Positions 18,070 to 27,107 of a stretch of DNA of 64,000 nt are shown here, piece after piece. Under the pieces are notes generated by a model. The model was not told the origin of the DNA. It saw only the letters and a list, made by a program, of their open reading frames with translations, and ran no database searches. This DNA comes from Bartonella tribocorum CIP 105476 (lineage in GTDB: Bacteria > Pseudomonadota > Alphaproteobacteria > Rhizobiales > Rhizobiaceae). Where the stretch lies: assembly GCF_000196435.1 (NCBI RefSeq), contig NC_010161.1, positions 620,001 to 684,000 on the forward strand, in the 5' to 3' direction. Numbering within the stretch: the stretch's first letter is position 1; each line of letters opens with the position of its first letter. The translations under genes and the position numbers were made by a program.

Positions 18070-19425
18070 ATGACATTTAACTTTTTCATCAATTTATTTC
18101 TATTTGTTATTTTTTTATTGTGGGTCGCCCAAAGTAAGAGAATGCAATGGAGTCTTTCATTCCGTGTTATGCTAGGGCTTATCCTTGGCTTGATTTTTGG
18201 AAGTGTTTTGCAGTTTTTTTATGGAGAGGGTGAAGCCACTTTATTGAAATCCGTTGAATGGTTTAACATTGTTGGTGAAGGCTATGTCTTATTGTTACAA
18301 ATGATTGTTATGCCACTGGTTTTTATCTCTATCGTTTCAGCGGTTTCTCATTTACATTCTGTTTATGCTGTTGGAAAGATGAGTATCATAACGATTTCAA
18401 TATTGCTTATTACAACGGCTCTTTCAGCGTTGGTTGGCGTTTTGGTTGTTAATGCTTTTGGATTAACAGCAAGTAGTTTAGTCCATGAAGGGCAAAATGT
18501 TTCTTCTCTTCTTGAAGGTCATATTTCTCAACTTGGAGATATGAATATACCAAAGATGATTTTGTCTATGATTCCTAAAAATCCATTTGCTGAGTTGAGT
18601 GGAGCTAAGCGTACATCAATTATCAGTGTTGTTATTTTTGCGTCATTTTTAGGGGCAGCGGTTCTTCTTTTAAAGAAAGATGAGCCGGAAAAAGGAGAAA
18701 AAGCACTTTTGTTTATTCAAGTGGCACAAGCTTGGATTATGCGGTTAGTTCGTATTGTGATTTCTTTGACGCCTTATGGTATTTTTGCTCTTATGACAAA
18801 AGTAGGAGCAACTTCGCGTATTGCAGATATTTTAAATTTACTCGTTTTTATCATCGCCTCTTATATCGGTATTATCCTTATGTTTGGCATACATGGTGTA
18901 TTGCTTGGCATTTCTGGGGTAAATCCCTTTCGTTTTTTCAAAAAAGTTTTACCAGTTTTAACATTTGCCTTTAGCAGTCGTTCAAGTGCTGCAAGTATTC
19001 CTTTGAATATTGAAGCGCAAACGCGGTGGATAGGTGTACCGCAATCCATTGCGAGTTTTGCAGCTTCTTTTGGGGCAACAATTGGACAAAATGGGTGCGC
19101 TGGTCTTTATCCAGCGATGCTTGCGACCATGATTGCACCGACCATGGGGATTAATCCTCTTGATCCTACTTGGATTGCTACGCTTGTTGGGATTGTAACG
19201 TTGAGTTCTATTGGGGTTGCTGGTGTTGGGGGAGGGGCTATTTTTGCAGCATTGATTGTTTTGCCAATTATGGGGCTTCCTGTTACTTTGGTTGCTGTGC
19301 TTATCTCTATTGAGCCGCTGATTGATATGGGACGTACCGCTCTAAATGTGAGTGATTCAATGATAGCTGGAACGATCACCAGTCAAATGTTACGGACAAC
19401 GGATAAAAGTATTTTAAAAAAATAA
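18070..19425 (+). CDS. tcyP: L-cystine/dicarboxylate:cation symporter, TcyP-like (DAACS family)
   Basis: The 451-aa inner-membrane protein belongs to the dicarboxylate/amino acid:cation symporter family. It has the family helices with [20 protein letters not shown] (about residues 76-95), the serine-rich re-entrant loop [15 protein letters not shown] (about 298-312), [18 protein letters not shown] and [15 protein letters not shown] near the C-terminus. The early helix plus the SRSSAASIP loop resemble the TcyP/YdjN cystine importers more than GltP, so cystine uptake is the best guess; glutamate or aspartate remains possible. It would fit the nearby gshA. The start sits right behind an 11-base tandem duplication. 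Confidence 0.75.
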   Translation: MTFNFFINLFLFVIFLLWVAQSKRMQWSLSFRVMLGLILGLIFGSVLQFFYGEGEATLLKSVEWFNIVGEGYVLLLQMIVMPLVFISIVSAVSHLHSVYAVGKMSIITISILLITTALSALVGVLVVNAFGLTASSLVHEGQNVSSLLEGHISQLGDMNIPKMILSMIPKNPFAELSGAKRTSIISVVIFASFLGAAVLLLKKDEPEKGEKALLFIQVAQAWIMRLVRIVISLTPYGIFALMTKVGATSRIADILNLLVFIIASYIGIILMFGIHGVLLGISGVNPFRFFKKVLPVLTFAFSSRSSAASIPLNIEAQTRWIGVPQSIASFAASFGATIGQNGCAGLYPAMLATMIAPTMGINPLDPTWIATLVGIVTLSSIGVAGVGGGAIFAALIVLPIMGLPVTLVAVLISIEPLIDMGRTALNVSDSMIAGTITSQMLRTTDKSILKK

Positions 19426-19432
19426 TTTTGGG

Positions 19433-20311
19433 TTATGTTTTTTGGGGTTGTAAAACATCTGTCAGAGATATTTGTGCCGAACCAGGTTGTAGAGGTTTTT
19501 GTTGATTGGGGTGAGGAGCCCAACCGGAAAGCCAGATGAAAGAAAAATGTGCACGAATACGTCCATCAGGATCGCTAAATTTTTGTGCATAGATTTCAGC
19601 AGCACGGAGAAAAAAGCGTTTGGAGACAGGGCGTCGTGAGCGATTGGTAAGCGCATTTTGCATTCCCATCGCTTTAAGATCGTTTATGAGATCAAACATT
19701 GTATTATAGCGTATTGTAATCTCTTCAACATCTGCTACAGGCAGAGCAAAACCAACACGCTGTAAAAGAGCACCTGCATCACGAATGTCGGCAAAAGGGT
19801 AGATCCTAGGGCTTGCTCCACCATAAATTTCAATTTCGGCTTGTAGAAGACATTCACGTAATTCTTTGAGTGTACCTGCTCCCGCCATAACAGCTAGAAA
19901 TAAGCCATCTGGTTTAAGAGTGTTTTTTATCTGGCTTAGAACACCAGGGGTATCATTCGTCAATTGTAATGAAAGAAGTGAAACAATAAGATCACAGTAA
20001 TTTTGAGGAAAATCAAGAAATTCTCGATGACGTAAATGAAACTTTTTATCATGGCTTTGATAAAGTGTATCGGTCTCAATACGTTCTATAGAACAAACCT
20101 TTCCAGATTTCATGAGAGCTTGCGTGGCAAGATCTGTATGGCTGTGTAAATCGAGCGCTAATGTAAAGAGGCGATCAACAGTGCTAAGACGTTTATAGAG
20201 GTCTTCTGCCATGAGAGAGAGTAAAAAATCGTGTCCTTTTTTTGCTTTTTTGAAGGCGCGTTTGCGGAATTGTTCAATGCGGTTATGATCAAAAATTAAA
20301 GGATGAGACAT
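19433..20311 (-). CDS. SAM-dependent methyltransferase, BioC/NDUFAF5-like
   Basis: The 292-aa class I methyltransferase resembles the alphaproteobacterial proteins related to mitochondrial NDUFAF5, which modifies a complex I subunit, and more distantly BioC. Landmarks are IFDHNRIEQFRKRAFKKA at the N-terminus, FTLALDLHSHTDLATQAL (SAM-site strand), DLIVSLLSLQLTNDTPG and DGLFLAVMAGAGTLKELREC. The glycine-rich SAM loop is weakly conserved, as in NDUFAF5. The frame begins with a GTG at 20323, but ATG 20311 has GGAAG upstream at usable distance. It ends 7 bases from the convergent tcyP stop and is divergent from comF. The substrate is unknown. Confidence 0.75.
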   Translation of the reverse strand: MSHPLIFDHNRIEQFRKRAFKKAKKGHDFLLSLMAEDLYKRLSTVDRLFTLALDLHSHTDLATQALMKSGKVCSIERIETDTLYQSHDKKFHLRHREFLDFPQNYCDLIVSLLSLQLTNDTPGVLSQIKNTLKPDGLFLAVMAGAGTLKELRECLLQAEIEIYGGASPRIYPFADIRDAGALLQRVGFALPVADVEEITIRYNTMFDLINDLKAMGMQNALTNRSRRPVSKRFFLRAAEIYAQKFSDPDGRIRAHFSFIWLSGWAPHPNQQKPLQPGSAQISLTDVLQPQKT

Positions 20312-20509
20312 ATTGTGGAACACTTCCGATCTATGAAAGAATGCATTTTGAAAAGGTCCATGATTGTGCGAGCTCTGTCAAGTTTATAATGTGAAAGAAA
20401 AATAAGTTTATAGGAGGTTAAGATTTTTTAAAGAAATTAAATTTATAAATTGAGGAAATACAAAGGAACTTTTGTTCTACGGGGAGACTTGTAAAAGCCT
20501 AAATTTATA

Positions 20510-21295
20510 ATGTTTTACTTTCGCGAAGCGGCTTTAAATAGCGGGGATATACTCAGTCAATTCATTGAGCGTTTTAAAACGATGCTTTATCCACCAATTT
20601 GTCCTGGATGTAAGCAAAATGTTTCTACTTATGGCACGATTTGCTCTGAATGTTGGAAAGACCTTCAATTTATCACGAAACCTTATTGTCCTGTTATGGG
20701 GACGCCTTTTGTTTGTGATATGGGGGATGGTTTTCTCAGTGGTGAAGCGCTTCGTAGTTCTTACCCTTTTTCACGTGTTCGCTCAGTCATTGTTCATAAA
20801 GGGCTTGCACGTACTTTGGTAACGCGTTTAAAATATGGTGATCATATAGAATTGGCATCTTTTATGGCTAATTGGATGGTGTCTGCTGGACGTGAGGTTA
20901 TTGATGAGTGTGATGTTATTATTCCCATTCCATTGCATTTTCGTCGTTTTTGGGAGAGGCGTTATAATCAATCTGCTGAGCTTGCACGTTATATTGCAGC
21001 ATCACAAAAAAAACTTTTAAAACCGGGTTGGCTTATTCGTTGTCGGCATACGCGTCCGCAGGTTAGTCTTTCTTCGCGAGAGAGAAAACTTAACGTAAAA
21101 AATGCTTTTAAGGTTTCGCATAAAGTTAAAAAATATCTTAAAGGCTGTTCTGTTTTACTGATTGATGATGTATTTACAACGGGAGCAACAGTTACAGCAG
21201 CAGCATCTGCATTAAAATATGCAGGTGCACGACAGGTTGATGTGCTAACATTTTCGCGTGTCCTTAAAGAAGATTCTATTTTTCCTTCTTCTTAA
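20510..21295 (+). CDS. ComF family protein (amidophosphoribosyltransferase-like)
   Basis: The 261-aa protein has a four-cysteine zinc-ribbon-like start (CPGC at 31-34, CSEC at 45-48) and a C-terminal phosphoribosyltransferase fold with the PRPP-site signature VLLIDDVFTTGATV (about 216-229). This is the ComF/GntX architecture; ComF is tied to DNA uptake in naturally competent species, but most homologs including this one have no proven role. grxC follows 48 bases downstream, an order I recall in other Hyphomicrobiales. Start ATG 20510 has no strong ribosome-binding site, and ATG 20582 (residue 25) would remove the N-terminal leader but keep the cysteines. Confidence 0.88.
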   Translation: MFYFREAALNSGDILSQFIERFKTMLYPPICPGCKQNVSTYGTICSECWKDLQFITKPYCPVMGTPFVCDMGDGFLSGEALRSSYPFSRVRSVIVHKGLARTLVTRLKYGDHIELASFMANWMVSAGREVIDECDVIIPIPLHFRRFWERRYNQSAELARYIAASQKKLLKPGWLIRCRHTRPQVSLSSRERKLNVKNAFKVSHKVKKYLKGCSVLLIDDVFTTGATVTAAASALKYAGARQVDVLTFSRVLKEDSIFPSS

Positions 21296-21343
21296 GGGGA
21301 TGTAAATTGGATATTATTAAAAAATACTTGGAGGATAATACTT

Positions 21344-21598
21344 ATGAAAGAGATAATCATTTATACACGCCCTGGTTGTCCTTATTGCACAAAAGCACGT
21401 GATTTACTGGACAAAAAGGATGTAAAATATAAAGATATTGATGCTTCCACATCCCTTCGTCAAGAAATGGTACAACGTGCGAATGGGCGGAATACATTTC
21501 CACAAATTTTCATAGGTGATTATCACGTTGGTGGTTGTGATGATCTTTATGCTTTAGAAGCTGAGGGAAAACTCAATTCTTTATTGCAAGACCTATAA
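21344..21598 (+). CDS. grxC: Glutaredoxin 3
   Basis: The 84-aa thiol-disulfide oxidoreductase carries the dithiol active site CPYC (residues 12-15), the cis-proline segment NTFPQIFIG and the glutathione-binding GGCDDLYAL. These place it with GrxC, which uses glutathione to reduce disulfides, including ribonucleotide reductase in some species. GGAGG lies 9-13 bases before the ATG. It is probably transcribed with comF, and it converges on ubiG with only 20 bases between stops. Confidence 0.96.
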   Translation: MKEIIIYTRPGCPYCTKARDLLDKKDVKYKDIDASTSLRQEMVQRANGRNTFPQIFIGDYHVGGCDDLYALEAEGKLNSLLQDL

Positions 21599-21618
21599 TC
21601 GCCGTAAACGACATACCC

Positions 21619-22362
21619 TTAAGACCGTTTTGCGAGAAGGAGATAGTTAACATCCATGTCTTTTGAGCGATTCCAGCTGTCGTTTAATGGGTTATAAGTA
21701 ATTCCTATCTCATCAATGACAGTTAGAGCGTTTTTTGATAAGAAATTTTTAAGTTCTCGAGGTTTTAGGAATTTTTTATAATCATGGGTTCCTTTAGGGA
21801 GCCAACGGAGGATATATTCAGCACCTATAATAGCAAACCCCCATGCTTTCCACGTGCGGTTGAGTGTTGCAACAAACATTAACCCTTGTGGTTTCAGCAT
21901 TTTTGCTGTCGCGTTTATGAAGAGATTAACGTCAGCGACATGTTCAACAACTTCCATATTAAGGATGATATCAAATTTTTCCCCTTCATTGGCGAGTGCT
22001 TCTGCCGTGGTCGTGCGATAATCAATTGAAAGGTTATTTTGGGCAGCATGGATTTTTGCGACGTCAATATTCGTTTGTGCGGCATCAACGCCTACAACTG
22101 TAGCGCCAAGACGTGCCATGGGTTCACATAACAAGCCCCCCCCACAGCCAATATCAAGAATTTTCAAATTGTCAAAAGGCATCAGCGAGACAGGGTCACG
22201 ATTGAATTCTAAACAGATTTTTTCTCTGATGTAGGCAAGACGTGTTGGGTTAAATTGATGAAGAGGTCGAAATTTTCCTTGTGGATTCCACCATTCTGTA
22301 GCGATACGTGAAAAGTGATCAAGTTCACTTTGATCAACAGTTGTTCGTGTTTCATCGATCAT
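21619..22362 (-). CDS. ubiG: Ubiquinone biosynthesis O-methyltransferase
   Basis: The 247-aa SAM-dependent methyltransferase performs both O-methylations in ubiquinone synthesis (2-polyprenyl-6-hydroxyphenol and demethylubiquinol). The SAM site is [20 protein letters not shown] (about 68-87), followed by [16 protein letters not shown] and the motif [10 protein letters not shown]. The N-terminal [20 protein letters not shown] is typical of UbiG. GGAAGG lies before ATG 22362. It is divergent from lysC. It acts in the same pathway as ubiA and the polyprenyl synthase elsewhere in the window. Confidence 0.96.
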   Translation of the reverse strand: MIDETRTTVDQSELDHFSRIATEWWNPQGKFRPLHQFNPTRLAYIREKICLEFNRDPVSLMPFDNLKILDIGCGGGLLCEPMARLGATVVGVDAAQTNIDVAKIHAAQNNLSIDYRTTTAEALANEGEKFDIILNMEVVEHVADVNLFINATAKMLKPQGLMFVATLNRTWKAWGFAIIGAEYILRWLPKGTHDYKKFLKPRELKNFLSKNALTVIDEIGITYNPLNDSWNRSKDMDVNYLLLAKRS

Positions 22363-22548
22363 GGTGCCTTCCTTTATTTTTAGATCCAGTCTAAGAGATT
22401 TTATACAAAGTCAAGAGAAATTAATATAATCATAATGAAACTTGCACAAATGATAGATATTCGCTATGTCGAGAAAATGGTTCGTTGATAGAGCATGTTA
22501 TTCTCATTATCGTTTGAGATAAGAGATGTAAAGGTAAGAGTGTTATTA

Positions 22549-23805
22549 ATGGCGCGCATTGTCATGAAATTTGGTGGAACGTCTGTAGCAAACATTGAAT
22601 GTATTCATAATGTTGCACGGCACGTCAAAAGAGAGGTTGATGCAGGCAATGAGGTTGCTGTTGTTGTCTCTGCGATGGCGGGTAAAACCAATGAGCTTGT
22701 CCAGTGGACGTGTGATGCTTCGCCCATACAGCGAGATGCTCGTGAATATGATGTTGTGGTGGCTTCTGGTGAACAGATCACTTCAGGTTTGCTGGCTTTG
22801 ACACTTCAAACAATGGGGATTAATGCACGTTCATGGCTTGGCTGGCAGATCCCTATTCGTACAGACAATGCGCATGGTCGTGCTCGCATTACTGATATTG
22901 ATGGATCTTTTTTAATAAAGTGTTTTCAGGAAGGTCAGGTTGCCGTTATTGCTGGTTTTCAGGGGGTAGCTCCGGATAATCGGATTTCTACCTTAGGGCG
23001 TGGGGGGTCAGATACAAGTGCTGTTGCGATAGCAGCAGCTGTACAAGCTGATCGCTGTGATATTTATACGGATGTGGATGGTGTTTATACAACGGATCCA
23101 CGTATAGAACCGAAAGCGCGCCGTTTACAAAAAGTAGCTTTTGAAGAAATGCTAGAGATGGCTTCTCTTGGAGCGAAAGTTTTACAGGTTCGTTCTGTTG
23201 AATTAGCAATGGTTCATAAGGTTCGTACCTTTGTGCGTTCAAGTTTTGAGGATTTTGATGCCTTAGGCATGGAGGATTCAATGAGTTCTTCTGGAACACT
23301 TATTTGCGATGAGGATGAAATTTTGGAACAACAAAATGTTACTGGTATTGCTTTTGCTAAGGATGAAGCACAAATTTCGCTGCGTCGACTTGCTGATCGT
23401 CCAGGGATTTCGGCAGCAATTTTTGGTCCCTTGGCTGAAGAGTGCATTAATGTTGATATGATTGTGCAAAATATTTCTGAAGATGGCTCAAAAACGGATA
23501 TGACTTTTACAGTACCATCAGCAGATGTAGAAAAAGCCGTTGCTCTTCTTGAAAAAAATCGCAAAGAAATCGGATTTGATGTTCTCCAATTTGAAAGCGA
23601 TCTTGCCAAAATATCTGTGATTGGTATTGGAATGCGTAGCCATGCAGGCGTCGCGGCGACAGCTTTTAAGGCTTTGGCTGAAAAGGGTATTAATATTCAA
23701 GCAATCACAACTTCCGAGATTAAGATTTCTGTTTTGATTGATAGCGCTTATACTGAACTTGCAGTGAGAACATTACATGCTGTTTATGGATTGGATAAGA
23801 GTTAA
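22549..23805 (+). CDS. lysC: Aspartate kinase
   Basis: The 418-aa enzyme phosphorylates aspartate, the first step toward lysine/diaminopimelate, threonine and methionine. It has the kinase start KFGGTSV (7-13), the segment TLGRGGSDTSAVAIAAA, the aspartate-site YTDVDGVYTTDPRI and two C-terminal ACT domains that mediate feedback inhibition (from about residue 265; PGISAAIFGPLAEECINVD and INIQAITTSEIKISVLID). The frame is open to 22495, but ATG 22549 follows AAGGTAAGAG and gives the family start MARIVMKFGG. It is divergent from ubiG. In relatives ptsP usually follows lysC; here it does not. Confidence 0.96.
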   Translation: MARIVMKFGGTSVANIECIHNVARHVKREVDAGNEVAVVVSAMAGKTNELVQWTCDASPIQRDAREYDVVVASGEQITSGLLALTLQTMGINARSWLGWQIPIRTDNAHGRARITDIDGSFLIKCFQEGQVAVIAGFQGVAPDNRISTLGRGGSDTSAVAIAAAVQADRCDIYTDVDGVYTTDPRIEPKARRLQKVAFEEMLEMASLGAKVLQVRSVELAMVHKVRTFVRSSFEDFDALGMEDSMSSSGTLICDEDEILEQQNVTGIAFAKDEAQISLRRLADRPGISAAIFGPLAEECINVDMIVQNISEDGSKTDMTFTVPSADVEKAVALLEKNRKEIGFDVLQFESDLAKISVIGIGMRSHAGVAATAFKALAEKGINIQAITTSEIKISVLIDSAYTELAVRTLHAVYGLDKS

Positions 23806-24347
23806 GTATTTTAAAACGCTCAATTTCAAGAACATAAAATTTTAATATATATGAGCGATTTGCTTTATAAGTATAACGCGCACTTATTAATGTAAATAAG
23901 AATAATTAATACAGTGCAATTCTTTCATTGAAGCTTTTCTTATGATGAAGCCAAAAACTGTTTTCTTGCGTATTATAAACAAGATTGGCATAGGAATAAA
24001 AACTATTTAAGAGATAACATAAAATACTCTTTATAAATTGTTTAGTGATAAGATAAAGGAAAAGGAGAATTGTTTACAACAGATGTTTTTGAAGAGTAGA
24101 AGAATGCACTATGTGTCTGTTATGAAAGGGGGATTTATAATTCAGAGTCAACATCATAGAGCTTACAGAATTTGCTTTTTAGTTGGCTAAAAATTAAAAA
24201 TGTTATCCTAGTAGTAAATAATTTATAAAAATTTCAAGCTCTCACGCTGAAGGGGAGAATGTTCTTGATATCATACCTCTGATTTCAAGAGATAAAATGC
24301 CTTATTTCTAGACAAGAAGATTTTAGATGTAAAATAATGTAAATTAT
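23806..24347. other. Intergenic region between lysC and the thymidylate-kinase-like gene
   Basis: No gene, RNA or strong terminator is seen. A weak inverted repeat (CGCTCA ... TGAGCG) follows the lysC stop. Confidence 0.35.
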
Positions 24348-25022
24348 ATGAATGGAGAGAAAGTGTATCTTAAGAAAGATATTTATAATTCCATGTGGTC
24401 TTCGAAGCAATATGCTGGTTCTTTTGTTGTTCTATGCGGATTTGATGGGAGTGGAAAGACCACTCAAGTACAAGAGATTTCTCGCTATTGGGCACAAGAA
24501 AAACATATCATACAAACCTTTCAACCCAGTCATTGGTATAGAAATAATCAAGAGGTTAGAGATTATTTAGAGAGTGGAAAATCAATTGATCCATTGCTTT
24601 TAGCACTTTTAGCTGCGACAGATAGACGAAAACATACGCTTGAAATTATCGAGCCCTCTTTAACTTCATCGCAAAATTTTATAATTAGCGATCGATATGT
24701 TTATTCTAGTCTTGCTTATTTTTACGCTCGAGGGCTTTCACTTGAAAGTGTGATTAAATTGAATCAATTTATCCCAAGACCTTGTATCACATTTTATCTT
24801 CATTTGCCGCCTACGGCTATTATCGAACGATTACAAAAAAGGGATGGTTTAGCTTTAAAATACGAAGAAAAGCTCTCATTTATTGAAAAAGTTTATGAAG
24901 TCTATCAACTTTTATCAGAAATAGACGAACGATTTATCGTCATTGATGGAACCGCTTCTATTTCTTCAATTCATAATCAAGTACGATACCATATAGACAA
25001 GGCTTGTTTTAATGATAAATGA
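24348..25022 (+). CDS. Divergent thymidylate-kinase-like P-loop protein
   Basis: The 224-aa protein has the nucleoside/nucleotide kinase fold: P-loop GFDGSGKTT (31-39), a DR motif in SDRYVYSSLAYF (114-125) and a basic lid-like RLQKRDG (161-167), as in dTMP kinases. It departs from housekeeping Tmk at the substrate loop: where Tmk has an EPGGT-like segment, this protein has QPSHWYRNNQEV (59-70), and the AYQ after the DR motif is AYF. It could phosphorylate dTMP weakly, another nucleotide, or a different substrate. It stands alone between two spacers of over 500 bases. ATG 24348 follows no strong ribosome-binding site; ATG 24393 is an alternative that still keeps the P-loop. Confidence 0.7.
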   Translation: MNGEKVYLKKDIYNSMWSSKQYAGSFVVLCGFDGSGKTTQVQEISRYWAQEKHIIQTFQPSHWYRNNQEVRDYLESGKSIDPLLLALLAATDRRKHTLEIIEPSLTSSQNFIISDRYVYSSLAYFYARGLSLESVIKLNQFIPRPCITFYLHLPPTAIIERLQKRDGLALKYEEKLSFIEKVYEVYQLLSEIDERFIVIDGTASISSIHNQVRYHIDKACFNDK

Positions 25023-25597
25023 AATACACCCATTTATGAATATTATTGAAAAATTTATCTGTGCTCTATTTTCCTTTATGATCTAGTTTCTATGTGAAAT
25101 CTAAAGTTTTAAAAGTTAGTTCGCGATAACTTAAGCGTTCTAAAAAAATATTATATATCTTAATATGTTAATGAGATGATTTATGATCATTAAACTGCAG
25201 CGCATTTTTTTGAAAAGTTTGGAAGAGGGAAGCTATTTGAAAAAATAATTAAGTTTCTGTTATGATAATGATATTTTCATTCTCTTGAAATACTCATATG
25301 GCGATATAAGAACGACTCGTAGAGATCTGCACAAATATATTTGAGTAGAGAGAATAGGCTAAGAGCGGAGGCGATAGTAACAACAACTCTTTTTGAAGTT
25401 TAATATTCTTATCTCTGATCAATGAAACAAAAAACAGTTCTTAACGTTTTTATGGGGACTTTCAAATTTGCTCCTTTAACCAGAAAGAACATAAGATAAA
25501 AATACCCTAACAAGAAGATACCTCCATTTCAAGGATTGTAGGTAAAATCTTGGTTGTGTTAAAAGATCAGTCCATCAAAACAGACGATTGTTTGGTT
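25023..25597. other. Intergenic region between convergent genes
   Basis: No gene is seen. A weak hairpin (AAACA ... TGTTT on the minus strand near 25580) might help end nhaA transcription but lacks a T run. Confidence 0.35.
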
Positions 25598-26959
25598 TTA
25601 TTCAGAACTATGAGGAATGTCTTTATTGCGCTTAATATAAATAAATCCATATCCAAGACCGATAAGAGCAGATAAACCAGAACCACAAAGCACCCCAATT
25701 TTTGCAGCATCAAGAAGGATAATATCCTTAAACGCAAGCATTGAAACAAAGATGGACATTGTAAAGCCAATTCCTGCTAAAAATCCAATGAGTAAAATGC
25801 CGGCCCATGTCATTTGAGGAGGAAGGCGGCATAGTCCTGATTTTACAGCTAGATAACTGGCAGTGATAATACCAAGGGGCTTACCAACGAAAAGACCAAT
25901 GACAACACCAAAAACAATTAAGAATGATTTGCCAGAAGAAAGATCAAAGTTTGCAAAACTAACACCAGCATTTGCAAAGGCAAAAACCGGCATGATACCG
26001 TACGCAACCCATGGGTGCAATGCCTTTTGAATGCGCGTTACTGGAGCAATCATAGCCCTTTGCCCTTTGCGCATTTTTTTCAATGCAGTTGAAATATGAT
26101 GGAGATCCGTTTTTGTGTTTTTTTCTTGGAGAATTTGCATAGCGTTGCTGAGCATGGTGAGGGGCGCTACAAGAGTGCGTGTAGGAAAAACGGGCGTCAT
26201 CATACCTAAGATTACACCAGCAAGTGATGGATGAACACCTGTTACCATTAACCCCCACCAAATGATGGCACCAGGTAAAATGTACAACCATGCTGATGCG
26301 AGACCGATCCATTGGAAAAAGAGTACCAAAGCAATACCTCCTCCAGCAATCAATAAACCACTAGGATCAATATTTGTTGAGTAGAAAAAAGCAATAATAA
26401 GAACAGCGATAATATCATCAATAATCGCTAATGAGAGAAGAATGATATGAAGATTAGAAGGAATTTTTTTTCCAAGAAGAGCCAGAATACCAAGAGCAAA
26501 GGCAATATCTGTTGCTGTTGGCACAGCCCAACCGTGGATATGTCCCTCGTTAAAGTTGAAGATGAAATAAATAATTGCAGGGACACAAACGCCGCCTATT
26601 GCAGCAACAATTGGTAAGATTGCTTGTTTAAAATCGGCAAGAGCACCTTCATGAATTTCACGTCGAATTTCCATTCCAGCGACGAGAAAGAAAATAGTCA
26701 TCAGGGCATCATTAACCCAGAAATGTAAATCCCATGAAAGCGTAAAATGGCCCAAATTGAAGCCAAGAGGTGTATGCCAGAAAGATTCATAGAGAGCCGC
26801 ATATTGAGAATTGGCAAAAATGAGTGCAGAAGCAGCAGCGAGTAAAAGAACAATACCACTAAGAGCTTCAATATGGAGAAAACGCTCGATAGCAGAAAGC
26901 GCTTGATTGGTGACACGAGAAGCACGATTAGGCAAGCGATTTGAAGATAAATCAGACAT
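25598..26959 (-). CDS. nhaA: Na+/H+ antiporter NhaA
   Basis: The 453-aa inner-membrane antiporter expels Na+ or Li+ in exchange for protons. It has the twelve-helix NhaA pattern; the ion-binding aspartate pair is in LAIIDDIIAVLIIAFFYS (Asp181-Asp182 here), preceded by GWAVPTATDIAFALGILALLG, the unwound-helix motif, and MTIFFLVAGMEIRREIHEG near residue 90. It is longer than E. coli NhaA (388 aa), through a longer N-terminal leader and a longer cytoplasmic loop after residue 250. The frame includes an upstream TTG at 26971; ATG 26959 is chosen because GGAG precedes it by 7 bases. Confidence 0.93.
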   Translation of the reverse strand: MSDLSSNRLPNRASRVTNQALSAIERFLHIEALSGIVLLLAAASALIFANSQYAALYESFWHTPLGFNLGHFTLSWDLHFWVNDALMTIFFLVAGMEIRREIHEGALADFKQAILPIVAAIGGVCVPAIIYFIFNFNEGHIHGWAVPTATDIAFALGILALLGKKIPSNLHIILLSLAIIDDIIAVLIIAFFYSTNIDPSGLLIAGGGIALVLFFQWIGLASAWLYILPGAIIWWGLMVTGVHPSLAGVILGMMTPVFPTRTLVAPLTMLSNAMQILQEKNTKTDLHHISTALKKMRKGQRAMIAPVTRIQKALHPWVAYGIMPVFAFANAGVSFANFDLSSGKSFLIVFGVVIGLFVGKPLGIITASYLAVKSGLCRLPPQMTWAGILLIGFLAGIGFTMSIFVSMLAFKDIILLDAAKIGVLCGSGLSALIGLGYGFIYIKRNKDIPHSSE

Positions 26960-27107
26960 GAACAACTCCAATTATCGACACTTTTATGATTCTATATTCA
27001 CTGTGTAAATGACTCTATCATGATGCTTTCTGTATCATATAAAAGCAAAAAGAGGAATAAAGTTCTTGATTTATAGACAAGATCATCATGTTTAAAGCAC
27101 AATATGT

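Noticed and set aside
25959..26312. 117-codon minus frame
   Set aside because: It is the same-strand alternative frame of nhaA, with shadow composition rich in His, Ser and Cys.
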